Shown here piece after piece: positions 1-9,700 of a stretch of DNA of 64,000 bases. The DNA is taken from positions 1-64,000 of the forward strand of contig NZ_JAAHHW010000026.1 of assembly GCF_010692325.1 (NCBI RefSeq). The letters run 5' to 3'. The notes below the pieces were generated by a model, which did no database searches, had not been told where the DNA came from, and was given only the letters and a program-made list of their open reading frames with translations. The translations under genes were made by a program, and so were the position numbers. This stretch comes from Moorena sp. SIO3I8 (GTDB lineage: Bacteria; Cyanobacteriota; Cyanobacteriia; Cyanobacteriales; Coleofasciculaceae). The first letter of the stretch is position 1. Every line of letters starts with the position of its first letter.

Positions 1-108
1 ACCCATGGTCTAGTCACACCCCACTCTAGAGGCTATTAAATTATATTAACACAAATATGATTAATCTAGAATTGCCAAAAGAATAAGAAAAGGTAGTGTT
101 TTTTGTTG

Positions 109-160
109 GTCTCGCTAACCCCACCTAAATCGAAGATTATAGGTGGGGACTGCGCGAGAC
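109..160. other. Two-part hairpin, possible transposon right end
   Basis: A perfect outer stem GTCTCGC/GCGAGAC (109-115 with 154-160) encloses a perfect inner stem CCCCACCT/AGGTGGGG (119-126 with 141-148). GTTCAAC follows at 166-172. Subterminal hairpins followed by a short TTCAAC-like motif are typical of the right ends of IS200/IS605 elements, where the TnpB guide RNA scaffold ends. No TnpB coding sequence is visible in bases 1-108, so this could be a stranded end or an unrelated structure. I see nothing else convincing in bases 1-499. Confidence 0.35.
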
Positions 161-499
161 ATTTTGTTCAACTAGGACTGTCGGCAGCACCCTATCCACA
201 GGCTTCAAATCGGCTGGAACCCAACCTAATATTGAATTTGAGGTGACAACTTTGTTACTCTACTCCGTTATTTTCGGGAGATTTAAAACTGATGGCTTTA
301 CTCAGTTACCTTTTCACAGGCTACCCACTCTTGTAGAAGATTATCTGGATGTCAAGCCTAATACTGTTATTGCTTGGTTATTGCATAGGGGCATTGTACC
401 ACATTCCCAGAGGAGTTTTGTTGAAAACATGCGGGTATGTTACCCATGCGTAACGCTAATCATGTACTAGATTGCTACTCTCTGTTGTGTTATCGACTA

Positions 500-1561
500 T
501 TATGCATGAACAGCCATTAATTGATCTGCCTGTTTGGCAGTTTCAAAGAAGAATCTAACGTTATCTTCTGGAGTTCCGGGTAAAACACCATGACCGAGAT
601 TTAAGATATGACCTTCGTTGCCAGCTTTGCGAATAGTATCGACAATGCGATCGCGGATAAAAGCTTGTGACCCAAACAGCACTCCTGGGTCGATATTGCC
701 CTGAACTTTCATCTTATCACCCAATCTTGCTCTAGCTTCTGCCATGTCTACGGTCCAGTCTACGCTGACCATATCAACCCCCGACTGTCCCATGCGTTCA
801 AGCACTCCAGCGCTACCACTGATATAGAGAATGAAGGGGGTATCTGGGTGAGTGGCTTTAACCTGCTTTACTACTCGCTGCTGATAGGGTAAGGCAAAGG
901 TTTCGTAGTCTTGGGGACTCAGTTCACCTGCCCAAGAGTCAAACATTTGTATTACCTGAGCACCGCTATTGATTTGGTAACGGACATAGATAGCGATCGC
1001 ATCAGCTAGCTTACCCAAGAATTGGTGTAGCATAGCTGGTTGTGAGAAGGCCATCCCTTTAATGATGGAGTAATTTTTAGAACTTTTACCCTCAATGGCA
1101 TAAGCGCCCAAAGTCCAGGGAGCACCGACAAAGCCCAGCACTGCTGCGTCATTGCCCACTTCGTCCCGTAGCGCCTTCAAAATTTTCCGGATAAACCCAA
1201 ATTTCTCTAAATCCAACAGATGTAGCTGGTCAATTTGTTCCTGGGTACGGATCGGTTGGTTAATGATTGGCCCTTTACTTTCGACTATATCAAAATCGAT
1301 ACCAATCCCTGGCAATGGAGTTAATATATCTGAGAACAAAATCACTCCATCTGGTCTAAACGCTTTCCAGGGTTGTAGAGAAATCTCAATCGCGATGTCT
1401 GGGTTTTCGGAGCGCTCGCGAAAACTCGGATACTTATCCCGTAAATCGCGATAAACCTTCATATAACGACCTGCCTGTCGCATCATCCACACAGGGGGGC
1501 GCTCTAACTTCTCACCACGAGCCGCCCTCAACAAATAAGGAACCTGGGTTGACCCAGCCAT
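500..1561 (-). CDS. hemE: Uroporphyrinogen III decarboxylase
   Basis: Decarboxylates the four acetate side chains of uroporphyrinogen III to give coproporphyrinogen III, the committed cytosolic step toward haem and chlorophyll. The 353-residue length is normal for HemE. The N-terminal signature [13 protein letters not shown] (about residues 22-34) and the [10 protein letters not shown] segment carrying the catalytic aspartate are both present. The C-terminus has the usual [13 protein letters not shown] motif. The start is ATG at 1561, a few bases downstream of a well-formed promoter. The gene stands alone and is separated from its upstream neighbour by a repeat array. Identification is secure from sequence alone. 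Confidence 0.97.
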   Translation of the reverse strand: MAGSTQVPYLLRAARGEKLERPPVWMMRQAGRYMKVYRDLRDKYPSFRERSENPDIAIEISLQPWKAFRPDGVILFSDILTPLPGIGIDFDIVESKGPIINQPIRTQEQIDQLHLLDLEKFGFIRKILKALRDEVGNDAAVLGFVGAPWTLGAYAIEGKSSKNYSIIKGMAFSQPAMLHQFLGKLADAIAIYVRYQINSGAQVIQMFDSWAGELSPQDYETFALPYQQRVVKQVKATHPDTPFILYISGSAGVLERMGQSGVDMVSVDWTVDMAEARARLGDKMKVQGNIDPGVLFGSQAFIRDRIVDTIRKAGNEGHILNLGHGVLPGTPEDNVRFFFETAKQADQLMAVHA

Positions 1562-1568
1562 ATGGCAT

Positions 1569-1603
1569 CTATCCTATTATACTTTTTTAAGTGTATTTGT
1601 CAG
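1569..1603 (-). promoter_or_regulatory. Sigma-70-type promoter of hemE
   Basis: Reading the minus strand there is CTGACA (1603-1598), a 16-bp spacer, and a perfect TATAAT (1581-1576). Transcription would begin near base 1569, only about 8 bases before the hemE ATG at 1561. The message would then be almost leaderless, with no room for a normal Shine-Dalgarno site. The promoter call rests on box match and spacing only. Confidence 0.6.
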
Positions 1604-1686
1604 CTTATCATGCTGGTATTCCGTTTACTCTCCTGATTTGAGAAGATTAAAAAAGTGTTAATAATAAGTTACAATCGAAGGTAGTG

Positions 1687-1920
1687 CCTTGGCCAAAAGG
1701 CCACGCTACGCGAACGTTAAAAGGTGATGGAAACAAAGGGAATAACAACCTTTCCAGCTTGGCCAATAGGCCACGCTACGCGAACAACCTGCTAACCTGC
1801 TAACTTGCTAACCTCCAACCTGCTAACCTCCAACCTGCTAACCTCCAACCTGCAACCTGCTAACCTGCTAACCTGCTAACCTGCTAACCTGCTAACCTGC
1901 TAACCTGCTAACCTCCAACC
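1687..1920. repeat. Interspersed palindromic repeat plus AACCTGCT minisatellite
   Basis: Two copies of an interspersed element, read here as GGCCACGCTACGCGAAC next to a GGCC palindrome, lie at about 1687-1716 and 1759-1785. They are followed by an array of the octamer AACCTGCT with AACCTCC variants to 1920. The array overlaps the 3' end of the carboxypeptidase gene and supplies its last codons and stop. Bases 1562-1686 hold the hemE promoter and nothing else I recognise. Confidence 0.9.
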
Positions 1921-2894
1921 CAACTCAAGCTCCCGGCCTCAGCATCTAGTTCAACCAGCTGTCCGACAGGAAGGGCAGCGTTAACCCCATCGTGACCAAA
2001 AGGCAAGTCAGAGACAACCGGTATACCCAGATCCCAAATGCGATCGCGCAACACTTCCTCCACACTCCAGCTAGGAACATCCTTGGGAGGAGCACAACGG
2101 CTAAACCGCCCTAAGGCAATACCTTTCACCCCGGCCATTGCACCACTCATGCGCCACTGAGTCAACATCCGGTCAATGCGGTAGGGAGCCTCGGTGACAT
2201 CTTCGAGAGCAAGAATAACTCCTGATAATGAAGGTTGTAGGGGTGTACCGAGCAGATGAGTAGCGACCGTAAGATTAGCTGGTAGCAACACACCAGAAAC
2301 CTTACCACCTCCCCAACCAACCCCTTTCAAGGGAGCTATGGGTCGTCCTTCCACCCAATCAAACAATCGATTGAGTGACCATTCCGGTTCACCAGCAATA
2401 GTAGTCAATAACGGACCATGAACACCGGAAACCCCTATCTGACCAAGACTCCACAGTAAAGCAGTAATATCAGAAAAACCAATCAACCACTTCAACTGTT
2501 CTGGCCATGTCCAGTCTTCCAGAAGTCTAGCGCTACCATAACCTCCTCTAGCACAGAGAATGCCGCGACATTTGGGGTCAAGACACGCTTCGAGCAACTG
2601 TTGGCGTCGCTGACTATCAGTCCCAGCTAGGTAACCTTCCCTAGCGTTCCAGTTGTGTGGTAATTGAACATGGTAGCCACGTGCTCGCCAAATCTCAATC
2701 CCCCGATTGAAAGCATCAACCTCACGCAAGGTTCCACTCGGAACAATTACCCGCAATACATCTGGCGGTTTTAAGGGTGGTGGAAGTTGGCATACAGAAA
2801 CACTAGCCCTAATCTTCTGCACAGAAAGTTGATTCACGCGCTCACCGAATTCCGCAGTAGCTCTTAAGTCATGCCTTGATTTTAACCATTTCAA
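1908..2894 (-). CDS. Peptidase S66 (LD-carboxypeptidase family)
   Basis: LD-carboxypeptidases remove the terminal D-alanine from murein tetrapeptides during cell-wall recycling in the cytoplasm. The catalytic serine sits in GFSDITAL (near residue 142). The ARGGYGSARLL segment, the EDVTEAPYRIDRML segment with the catalytic glutamate, and the late PFGHDGVNAALPVG segment with the catalytic histidine complete the S66 Ser-Glu-His triad. The first 45 or so residues precede the usual family start (LRVIVPSG), so translation may begin later than the ATG at 2894. The last residues (WVGG) and the TAG stop are encoded by the adjoining minisatellite, so the native C-terminus has probably been altered. Confidence 0.9.
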   Translation of the reverse strand: MKWLKSRHDLRATAEFGERVNQLSVQKIRASVSVCQLPPPLKPPDVLRVIVPSGTLREVDAFNRGIEIWRARGYHVQLPHNWNAREGYLAGTDSQRRQQLLEACLDPKCRGILCARGGYGSARLLEDWTWPEQLKWLIGFSDITALLWSLGQIGVSGVHGPLLTTIAGEPEWSLNRLFDWVEGRPIAPLKGVGWGGGKVSGVLLPANLTVATHLLGTPLQPSLSGVILALEDVTEAPYRIDRMLTQWRMSGAMAGVKGIALGRFSRCAPPKDVPSWSVEEVLRDRIWDLGIPVVSDLPFGHDGVNAALPVGQLVELDAEAGSLSWVGG

Positions 2895-3063
2895 GAAATT
2901 TCACGAATAGCCCAGGGCTAAATGCTTACCAACCAGATTGAACTAAAATCCCCAAAAGCGCTATGCTAGTAAGGTGTGTAGCTAAGAGGTGTGGTATATC
3001 AAAACTCTGGCGACTCAGTAAAGTAACCATAAAAACAAAACCATCACAATTGACAATTGACGT

Positions 3064-4503
3064 ATGTTTGATGCTCTCGCCGAACGCTTAGAAGATGCTT
3101 GGAAAAAACTACGGGGTCAGGACAAGATCTCTAGTTCTAACATCCAAGACGCCCTAAAAGAAGTGCGTCGCGCCCTCTTATCAGCAGACGTCAACCTACA
3201 AGTAGTCAAAGATTTCGTTGCTGGAGTAGAAGCGAAAGCACAAGGCAGTGAAGTCATATCAGGTGTTCGCCCTGACCAGCAGTTCATCAAAATAGTCTAC
3301 GACGAACTGGTGCAAGTGATGGGGGAAACCAATATTCCCCTAGCCCAAGCAGACACCCCACCAACAGTTGTGCTAATGGCTGGTCTACAAGGTACTGGTA
3401 AAACTACGGCTAGTGCAAAACTCGCTTTACATCTGCGTAAGCAAGAACGTAGCTGTTTGCTAGTGGCTACAGACGTGTATCGACCCGCAGCCATTGATCA
3501 ATTAGTCACCCTCGGTCAACAAATTGATGTACCTGTGTTTGAGTTAGGTACAGAAGCTGACCCAGTAGACATTGCTCGTCAAGGGGTAGAACGGGCAAAA
3601 GCAATGGCTATCGATACGGTAATTATCGATACAGCGGGACGACTGCAAATCGACCAAGAGATGATGGGAGAACTCTCCCGCATCAAAGAAACCGTCCAAC
3701 CCCACGATACCCTACTAGTGGTAGATGCCATGACTGGTCAGGAAGCAGCAACCCTGACCCGCACCTTCCATGAGCAAATCGGCATTACTGGGGCAATTCT
3801 CTCCAAACTTGATGGGGATAGTCGTGGTGGTGCTGCCCTTTCAGTCAGGCAAATTTCAGGTCAGCCGATTAAATTTGTTGGGGTTGGGGAAAAGGTCGAG
3901 GCACTACAACCATTTTATCCAGACCGCATGGCATCCCGGATTCTGGGTATGGGGGATGTACTGACCTTGGTTGAGAAAGCCCAGGAAGAGATTGACATCG
4001 CTGATGCTGAACAGATGCAACAGAAAATGCTGGAAGCAAAATTTGACTTCAGCGATTTCTTGAAGCAGATGCGCCTATTAAAGAACATGGGATCCCTTGG
4101 TGGCTTGATGAAACTAGTTCCAGGGATGGGCAAACTCAGTTCTTCTCAACTTCAACAAGGGGAAACCAAGCTCAAGCAGTCCGAAGCTATGATTAGCTCC
4201 ATGACCTCTGAGGAGCGTCGTAACCCAGATTTATTAGCTAGCTCTCCGAGCCGCCGCCGCCGCATTGCCCAAGGTTCTGGTCATACGGAAAAAGACGTCA
4301 GGGGTCTGGTGAGTGAATTTACCAGAATGCGATCGCTCATGCAGCAAATGGGTCAAGGTCAGATGCCAGCCATGGGGGGGTTAGGTGGTATGTTAGGTGG
4401 TATGGGTGGTGGAAATCCTCGTAATCTACCTGGTTGGCGTGGTAGTGGCTCTGGCAAGAAAAAGAAAAAAGCTAAGAAGAAGAAGGGATTTGGGCAATTA
4501 TAG
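3064..4503 (+). CDS. ffh: Signal recognition particle protein Ffh (SRP54)
   Basis: GTPase of the signal recognition particle, which binds signal sequences at the ribosome together with 4.5S RNA and delivers nascent chains to FtsY. The N domain (1-90) is followed by the G domain with GLQGTGKTT (P-loop), DTAGRL and SKLDGDSRGG. A methionine-rich M domain with the RNA-binding segment SPSRRRRIAQGSG follows. The C-terminus is glycine- and methionine-rich and ends in a lysine-rich tail. Length 479 is normal. The stop is followed within two bases by a repeat array. No 4.5S RNA was found in the window. Confidence 0.97.
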   Translation: MFDALAERLEDAWKKLRGQDKISSSNIQDALKEVRRALLSADVNLQVVKDFVAGVEAKAQGSEVISGVRPDQQFIKIVYDELVQVMGETNIPLAQADTPPTVVLMAGLQGTGKTTASAKLALHLRKQERSCLLVATDVYRPAAIDQLVTLGQQIDVPVFELGTEADPVDIARQGVERAKAMAIDTVIIDTAGRLQIDQEMMGELSRIKETVQPHDTLLVVDAMTGQEAATLTRTFHEQIGITGAILSKLDGDSRGGAALSVRQISGQPIKFVGVGEKVEALQPFYPDRMASRILGMGDVLTLVEKAQEEIDIADAEQMQQKMLEAKFDFSDFLKQMRLLKNMGSLGGLMKLVPGMGKLSSSQLQQGETKLKQSEAMISSMTSEERRNPDLLASSPSRRRRIAQGSGHTEKDVRGLVSEFTRMRSLMQQMGQGQMPAMGGLGGMLGGMGGGNPRNLPGWRGSGSGKKKKKAKKKKGFGQL

Positions 4504-4800
4504 TAGAAGGTTAGCCAGTAGAAGGTTAGCCAGTAGAAGGTTAGAAGGTTGTTCGCGTAGCGTGGCCTTTTGGCCAAGGTTAGAAAGTTGTTCGCGTAGC
4601 GTGGCCTTTTGGCCAAGGTTACGCTGAAGGTTAGCCTGTTGTTCGCCTTTGGCGTTCGGTGTAGGGTAGGTTAGCCTGTTGTTCGCCTTTGGCGTTCCCA
4701 TAGGGTAGGTTAGCTGGTAGAAGGTAACGCGGTAAAAGGTGACACAGAAGAAGGTTAGCCTGAAGGTTAGCCCGTTCCCTGAGGCGTGCGCAGTAGGGTA
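4504..4800. repeat. Composite repeat array after ffh
   Basis: Starts directly after the ffh stop. It consists of AGAAGGTTAGCC-type units, two copies of GTTCGCGTAGCGTGGCC followed by the TTTTGGCCAAGG palindrome, and two copies of a second family with core GTTCGCCTTTGGCGTTC followed by TAGGGTAGG. No coding potential is convincing. Open frames crossing it are by-products of the repeat period. Confidence 0.9.
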
Positions 4801-4805
4801 GCTGA

Positions 4806-4873
4806 GAAGATTGTGAACAGGTAGCGGCTTGCCTGCTGAGTCAGTTACAATCTTCACAATTCAACCTGTTCAC
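4806..4873 (+). promoter_or_regulatory. Overlapping alternative stems in the rpsP leader
   Basis: Stem A pairs GAAGATTGT (4806-4814) with ACAATCTTC (4847-4855). Stem B pairs GTGAACAGGT (4813-4822) with ACCTGTTCAC (4864-4873). Both are perfect and share bases 4813-4814, so they compete or form a pseudoknot-like fold. They lie 54 bases before the rpsP start. An attenuation or autoregulatory role is inference only. Confidence 0.4.
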
Positions 4874-4926
4874 TTTCAAACCCCCAAAGATCGCTTAAAA
4901 TCAAACAGGTGAATTAATTAGGTACA

Positions 4927-5175
4927 ATGATCAAAATCAGATTAAAACGATTCGGTAAAAAGCGTGAAGTAAGCTATCGAATAGTGGCAATTCCCAGCAG
5001 TGCACGCCGTGATGGGCGTCCTCTAGAAGAACTGGGATTCTATAATCCAAGAAATGATGAAACGAGGCTGAATGTACCAGCAATAGTGAAGTGGCTCAAA
5101 AATGGAGCTCAGCCAACACAAACCGTGCGTAATATCTTGCAAAAAGCTAATGTTTTTGAACAAATCCGTACCTGA
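4927..5175 (+). CDS. rpsP: 30S ribosomal protein S16
   Basis: Small-subunit protein that binds 16S rRNA early in assembly. It has the conserved start [20 protein letters not shown] and the internal [12 protein letters not shown] motif. Its 82 residues fit the family. The following KH-protein gene overlaps its 3' end in another frame, so the two are translationally linked. This S16-KH order is common in bacteria. The leader contains two competing hairpins. Confidence 0.97.
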   Translation: MIKIRLKRFGKKREVSYRIVAIPSSARRDGRPLEELGFYNPRNDETRLNVPAIVKWLKNGAQPTQTVRNILQKANVFEQIRT

Positions 5176-5566
5176 AATCCTATCTGCTTCTGTTAGAGAT
5201 GATGACCCAGATTATTCAGCACTGGTGAGATTTTTAATCGAGCCGTTCTTGGAATCACCAGACTCCCTCAGCGTAGACTGTGAGAAATCAAATGGGAAAG
5301 AGCGTGTCTGGATTCGACTAGCTTTTAATGGAGAGGATAAAGGGCGAGTTTTCGGTCGGGGTGGTCGCAATATTCAAGCGATTCGGACAGTAATTAAAGC
5401 AGCAGCCCAAGCTGCTGGCCAAACTGTTTATTTGGATATCTATGAAGGCTCAGGCTCAGGTAGTAGCCCTCGTCGAGACAATGGCCCTAGTCGTAGAACC
5501 ATTGTCAGAAGAAATTTACCTCGCCGAGTTGCCAGACCTAGAGTAACTCCAAGATTTCCCTCCTAA
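5150..5566 (+). CDS. KH-domain RNA-binding protein
   Basis: A KH-type RNA-binding protein of the family encoded next to rpsP in many bacteria. The KH core carries the [15 protein letters not shown] nucleic-acid-binding loop (GxxG type), preceded by the [18 protein letters not shown] segment. A basic Arg-rich tail follows, with many RR pairs, ending RVTPRFPS. I place the start at ATG 5150, giving 138 residues. A TTG at 5156 is an alternative, and both lie inside rpsP. The coupling suggests shared regulation with S16. The RNA target is not visible. Confidence 0.85.
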   Translation: MFLNKSVPEILSASVRDDDPDYSALVRFLIEPFLESPDSLSVDCEKSNGKERVWIRLAFNGEDKGRVFGRGGRNIQAIRTVIKAAAQAAGQTVYLDIYEGSGSGSSPRRDNGPSRRTIVRRNLPRRVARPRVTPRFPS

Positions 5567-5588
5567 GTTCTCTATTGCAATAGTTTTG

Positions 5589-5677
5589 AAGGTTTGGGTA
5601 ATGAGAGGACAATGGAGAAAAGGGGGTGAAGAACATCCGGCTGCTGTACCTCTCATTACCAATGGCAGGAAACCTTG
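5589..5677 (+). ncRNA. Long imperfect hairpin between KH gene and phoH
   Basis: A perfect 12-bp stem GGTAATGAGAGG (5597-5608) / CCTCTCATTACC (5649-5660) is extended outward by AAGGTTT/AAACCTT at about 5589-5595 and 5671-5677. The apical region of about 40 bases is purine-rich. It could be a terminator-like structure, a leader element of phoH or a small RNA. I do not recognise an Rfam family. No poly-T tract follows. Confidence 0.35.
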
Positions 5678-5776
5678 AAGATTGGTCAAGATTGGTAGAT
5701 TGAGTTGTCTATTAAGTTACTTTAAGTTACCAGTTAACTTCGATAGTTGAGACAGCAAGCCTGTAGTTGATAAACC

Positions 5777-6733
5777 TTGAGTGAAGTATCCAAAACAATT
5801 GAGCTACCCAGCCCAGAAAGTGCAATCGCCTTGGTTGGAGACCAGGAAGAAAACCTGAAAACCCTATCACGGCAAACCGGTGCGCATCTGGTGCTGCGAG
5901 GGCAAGAGTTATTGATTTCTGGCACCCAGAAACAGGTGGAGCGGGTATCATCCCTAGTGCGATCGCTTAAAATTTATTGGATCGAAGGTAAAAGGATTAC
6001 AGGAGTAGACATCCAAACTGCAATTCATGCCTTAGATACTAAGCGACAGGATGAATTACAAGATTTACATCAAGATGTGCTGGCTCATACTCGCCGGGGT
6101 GAGGTAATCCGAGCTAAAACCTTCCGGCAACGGCAGTATATCAAAGCTGTACTAAGCCATGACCTCACCTTCTGTGTGGGACCAGCAGGCACTGGCAAAA
6201 CTTTCCTAGCTGTGGTAATCGCCGCTCAGGCGTTACTAAATAATCAATATGAACGGCTGATTCTGACACGACCAGCGGTAGAAGCTGGTGAAAAACTTGG
6301 CTTTTTACCAGGAGACTTGCAGCAGAAAATTAATCCCTATTTGCGCCCCCTTTATGATGCTCTCCATGAACTGATTGATACAGAGAAGACTGCCAATTTA
6401 ATGGAACGGGGCATTATTGAAGTGGCTCCCCTAGCGTATATGCGAGGTCGCACCCTCAATAATGCCTTCGTGATTATTGATGAAGCTCAGAATACCACAC
6501 CAGCCCAGATGAAAATGGTTTTGACTCGTTTGGGTTCACGTTCTCGGATGGTAGTCACTGGTGATCTCACCCAGACCGATTTATCTAGCAACCAACCCTC
6601 AGGATTAGCGGTAACCCTAAAAATTTTAAGATCTGTAGAAGGTATTGCTTTCTGCGAACTCACCAATAAGGATGTTGTCCGTAATCCCCTCGTTCAGAGG
6701 ATTGTTACTGCTTATCAAAATTATGAGCAGTGA
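5777..6733 (+). CDS. phoH: PhoH family ATPase
   Basis: PhoH proteins are cytosolic P-loop ATPases linked to RNA metabolism and phosphate stress. The 318-residue protein has an N-terminal KH-like segment (1-90). The ATPase core carries VGPAGTGKTFLA (Walker A), RPAVEAGEKLGFLPGDLQQK, and FVIIDEAQNTTPAQMKM (Walker B), then VVTGDLTQTDL. The predicted start is TTG at 5777, the only start consistent with the conserved beginning. A long hairpin lies upstream. The gene converges on the CHAT exoprotein gene with a gap of 14 bases. Confidence 0.95.
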   Translation: MSEVSKTIELPSPESAIALVGDQEENLKTLSRQTGAHLVLRGQELLISGTQKQVERVSSLVRSLKIYWIEGKRITGVDIQTAIHALDTKRQDELQDLHQDVLAHTRRGEVIRAKTFRQRQYIKAVLSHDLTFCVGPAGTGKTFLAVVIAAQALLNNQYERLILTRPAVEAGEKLGFLPGDLQQKINPYLRPLYDALHELIDTEKTANLMERGIIEVAPLAYMRGRTLNNAFVIIDEAQNTTPAQMKMVLTRLGSRSRMVVTGDLTQTDLSSNQPSGLAVTLKILRSVEGIAFCELTNKDVVRNPLVQRIVTAYQNYEQ

Positions 6734-6747
6734 ATAATTGGTATTCA

Positions 6748-9700
6748 CTACGGATCTCCAACTAGGGTAAAAGCAGCCCAATAGTAGGGATGAGAAAAGC
6801 TTTGTTTTCCTGCTCCTGACAATTCTGGCGGTAACGAGATGTTCTTGCCCGAGCCATATAACTGATTATTCTCGATACGCACATTGCCTTGAATCATCGC
6901 TAACTGTGCCTGTCGCAAAGCTTCACTTTTACTCGATGTCTTTCTCAACTGACGGTAAAACTCAGTAGTCAGCCCCAGAGCACCTTGATCACTGACATAC
7001 CAAAGGGTTGCCAAAGTCGAGTCAACTCCTGCCTGAAAGGCTGACCCAGCAAAACCCAACTCCGCTTCTCGATTGCCCAAAGCAGTTCGACAAGCACTGA
7101 GTACCAACAACTCTACCGATGGCTCATAAAGCAGATTTTGCATTTCATACAGCCTTAGTTTGTAGTTCCACATCTGAATGTAGGAATCGTTAGGAGTTCC
7201 CGAGTTGAACTCTGCATGGGTGGCTAGGTGAATGATCCCATATTGCTGCTGTTGTCGTTGAGCCCTTAAATTGTCCAGAGTAAAGGCTTCGTTGAGAAAA
7301 GAGCGACCTTTCCACAGTTTTTCAGTGATGGTGGTTAACTCCACTTCTACCCCAGGCAAAGGCTGTTGATAAGGAAATTTCGATGCTCCCATTGCCAGAA
7401 CCCGGAAGGGTCTCACATCTGTGTGACGAGAATAGGTTAAGCTCAGACTAGGCACCAAGTTAACACCATATTTCTCAACCAGATATTGTTGCCCATCGTA
7501 GATAGCTGCTATAGGTAGGGAGCGCAAACCCTCATCCATAGCAAATATTAGGCTCTGAATCTTGCGGTTATTTAAGTCCTTCTCCAAGGGCCCTATGATC
7601 CATTGATAAATTTGCTCAGCTGGGTAATGGTGGGCTTTGGCATCCAAGCTGTCGGGATTGCTAAGCGATCGCTGAAATCTATTAGTCACAGCTAGGACTT
7701 GATCACGACTGGCACCATTGATTCGCCGCAGAATTGGATTACCTTCAGCGGTGATCACCAACAGTTCCAGCTGGTCGTTTGGTTTTGGTAAGCAACGCTC
7801 TGGTGCTTGAGGCACCTCAGAGAGTCGGTAACCAAACCGTCGGTCGATTTTGGAAACAGGGATTGAGGGACTTTGACATCGAGTGCCTGGTAAGGTACTA
7901 GAGTTTTCGACAAAACTGACGTAAATCACCGCAGTCTTTAGCCCTGTCTCCCTCTCAAGCTCCCGAGTCCGATTGCGGACATCATTCTGAGTGTTGATTT
8001 TGGTCTTGAACGATCGCTGAAAGTGTGACTGATATTCTTTGGTGAAGGCTTCTTCAATTAAATAAACTGGGTCAGTTTCAGGTGAAACCTCCTCAGTTGG
8101 GGAATTTGATTGAGATGAATTAGTAGGGGTTCCAGGTTCTGAACTACCAGGTCCTAAACTACTAGCGTCTGAACTACCAGGGTCTGAACTACCAGGGTCT
8201 GAACTACCAGGGTCTGAGCTAGAGGGCTCTTGGGTGTCACTTATAGTCTTGCCAGGAGTGGAAACGACAGGCTGGTCACCATTGTTTCTAGTGTTGGACT
8301 CCCTTGTGTCAGAGGGTTTGTCTTTAACAATTCCATCACCTTCGTCCAAGATAGGCTTAAGGTTAGGTTCAGGGTCGGTTTCAGGATTGTCTATAAGGTC
8401 GGGTTCACGATTGTCTATAAGGTCGGTTTCTTCTATAAGGTCTGTTTCGTTTTGTTGGTTTGTTTCGTTTTGTTGGTTTGTGTCGTTTTGTTGGTTTGTT
8501 TCCTCTTTTGTATTAGTATCTGTGGGGGAAAGCCTAATATTCAAATTCCCATCCCTCTCTTCAACGGAAGCCTGCAAATCTATATCTTCCGGGATTTGAT
8601 CTCTTATTTTTATTTCCTGCTCTGGGCTGAACTCTTCCTGACTAACAAACTCTACATCACCAGCATCACCACTACCCCGAGCTCTTGTCGTGATCTTCAA
8701 CTTATCCGAGTCGATAATATCTACGAGATTATCTAAATTTGGAACCTGAAACGTTACTTTCCCAGCATTACCACCCCCTGAAACCTCAGTGTTGATATCG
8801 AGTTTTTCTCCCTCTATCTTAATAGAGCCATTTTTAGTTTCCAAAAATACATTACCAGAATTATTACCATTTCTTTCTGTGGTTCTTATTTGGGTAACAT
8901 CATTTATAACATCACTATTTATATTGCGAAAAATAATGTCACCTTGAGCAGATAAGATTACAGGACCAGCATTACCTTCAATTACAAGAGCATCATCATT
9001 AGTATTAACACTGGTGTCGATATTACCAATAGTGATACTGCCTGATGAAGCATCTCCAGAATTGTCGGTAACTTGAGATGAAGCATCTCCAGAATTTACC
9101 GCAACTTGATTGCTCAATTCATCTTTATTCAAACCCGCCCTTAAAATCACGGCACGGCTACTTCTTAAAATATTAATATCTGATTGGCCAATCTCTGAAG
9201 CTGAATCTGGGTCTAAATCTGCTAGCCCAGTATCTGGTGCAGTGATTTTGATATTGCCACCTTCAATATTGCCTGTGGACTCTACTTTAAGAGAAGAGCC
9301 TGTGTAATTCCCAAACCTAACATCTCCGTCAGCAGTGATAATTGGGTCTTGGACGCTAAAAAAGTTACCTGGTTGACCAGCTAAATTCTCAATTGAGAAA
9401 TTACCGCCACTGGCAAAGTGAGCATCTGTAGAGATATTGCCATCGCTGACCAATGTCAAGTTGCCACCACTCTGGAAGCGGGTGTTGGGATTCTTCAGTG
9501 CTAGGATATCAATGCCCCCATCCCCCTGAATCTTGAGGTTTCCTCCTGCTACAGCTTGGAAGGAATTATCTGTTGTGTCCCTGATCAGTACCGTATTCTT
9601 GGCCAATAGGCTTAAGTCCCCGGTGCTAGATAGCTGGCTTTCCTTGAGAGTCAAGTTATTATTAGCAGACAGGATTGCCCTTGGTGCTGTTAGGTCCTTA

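Noticed and set aside
243-470. 75-codon plus-strand frame from GTG 243
   Set aside because: No recognisable motif, no good ribosome-binding site and no neighbour support. It could be a remnant but cannot be called a gene.
4359-4857. Minus-strand frames across the ffh end and the following repeats
   Set aside because: Translations consist of repeat-derived peptides (NNLLTF, QKATLREQ) and the antisense of the Ffh lysine tail.
8230-8736. Plus-strand frames of up to 168 codons inside the CHAT exoprotein
   Set aside because: They are antisense to the low-complexity linker, where repeat composition suppresses stops.
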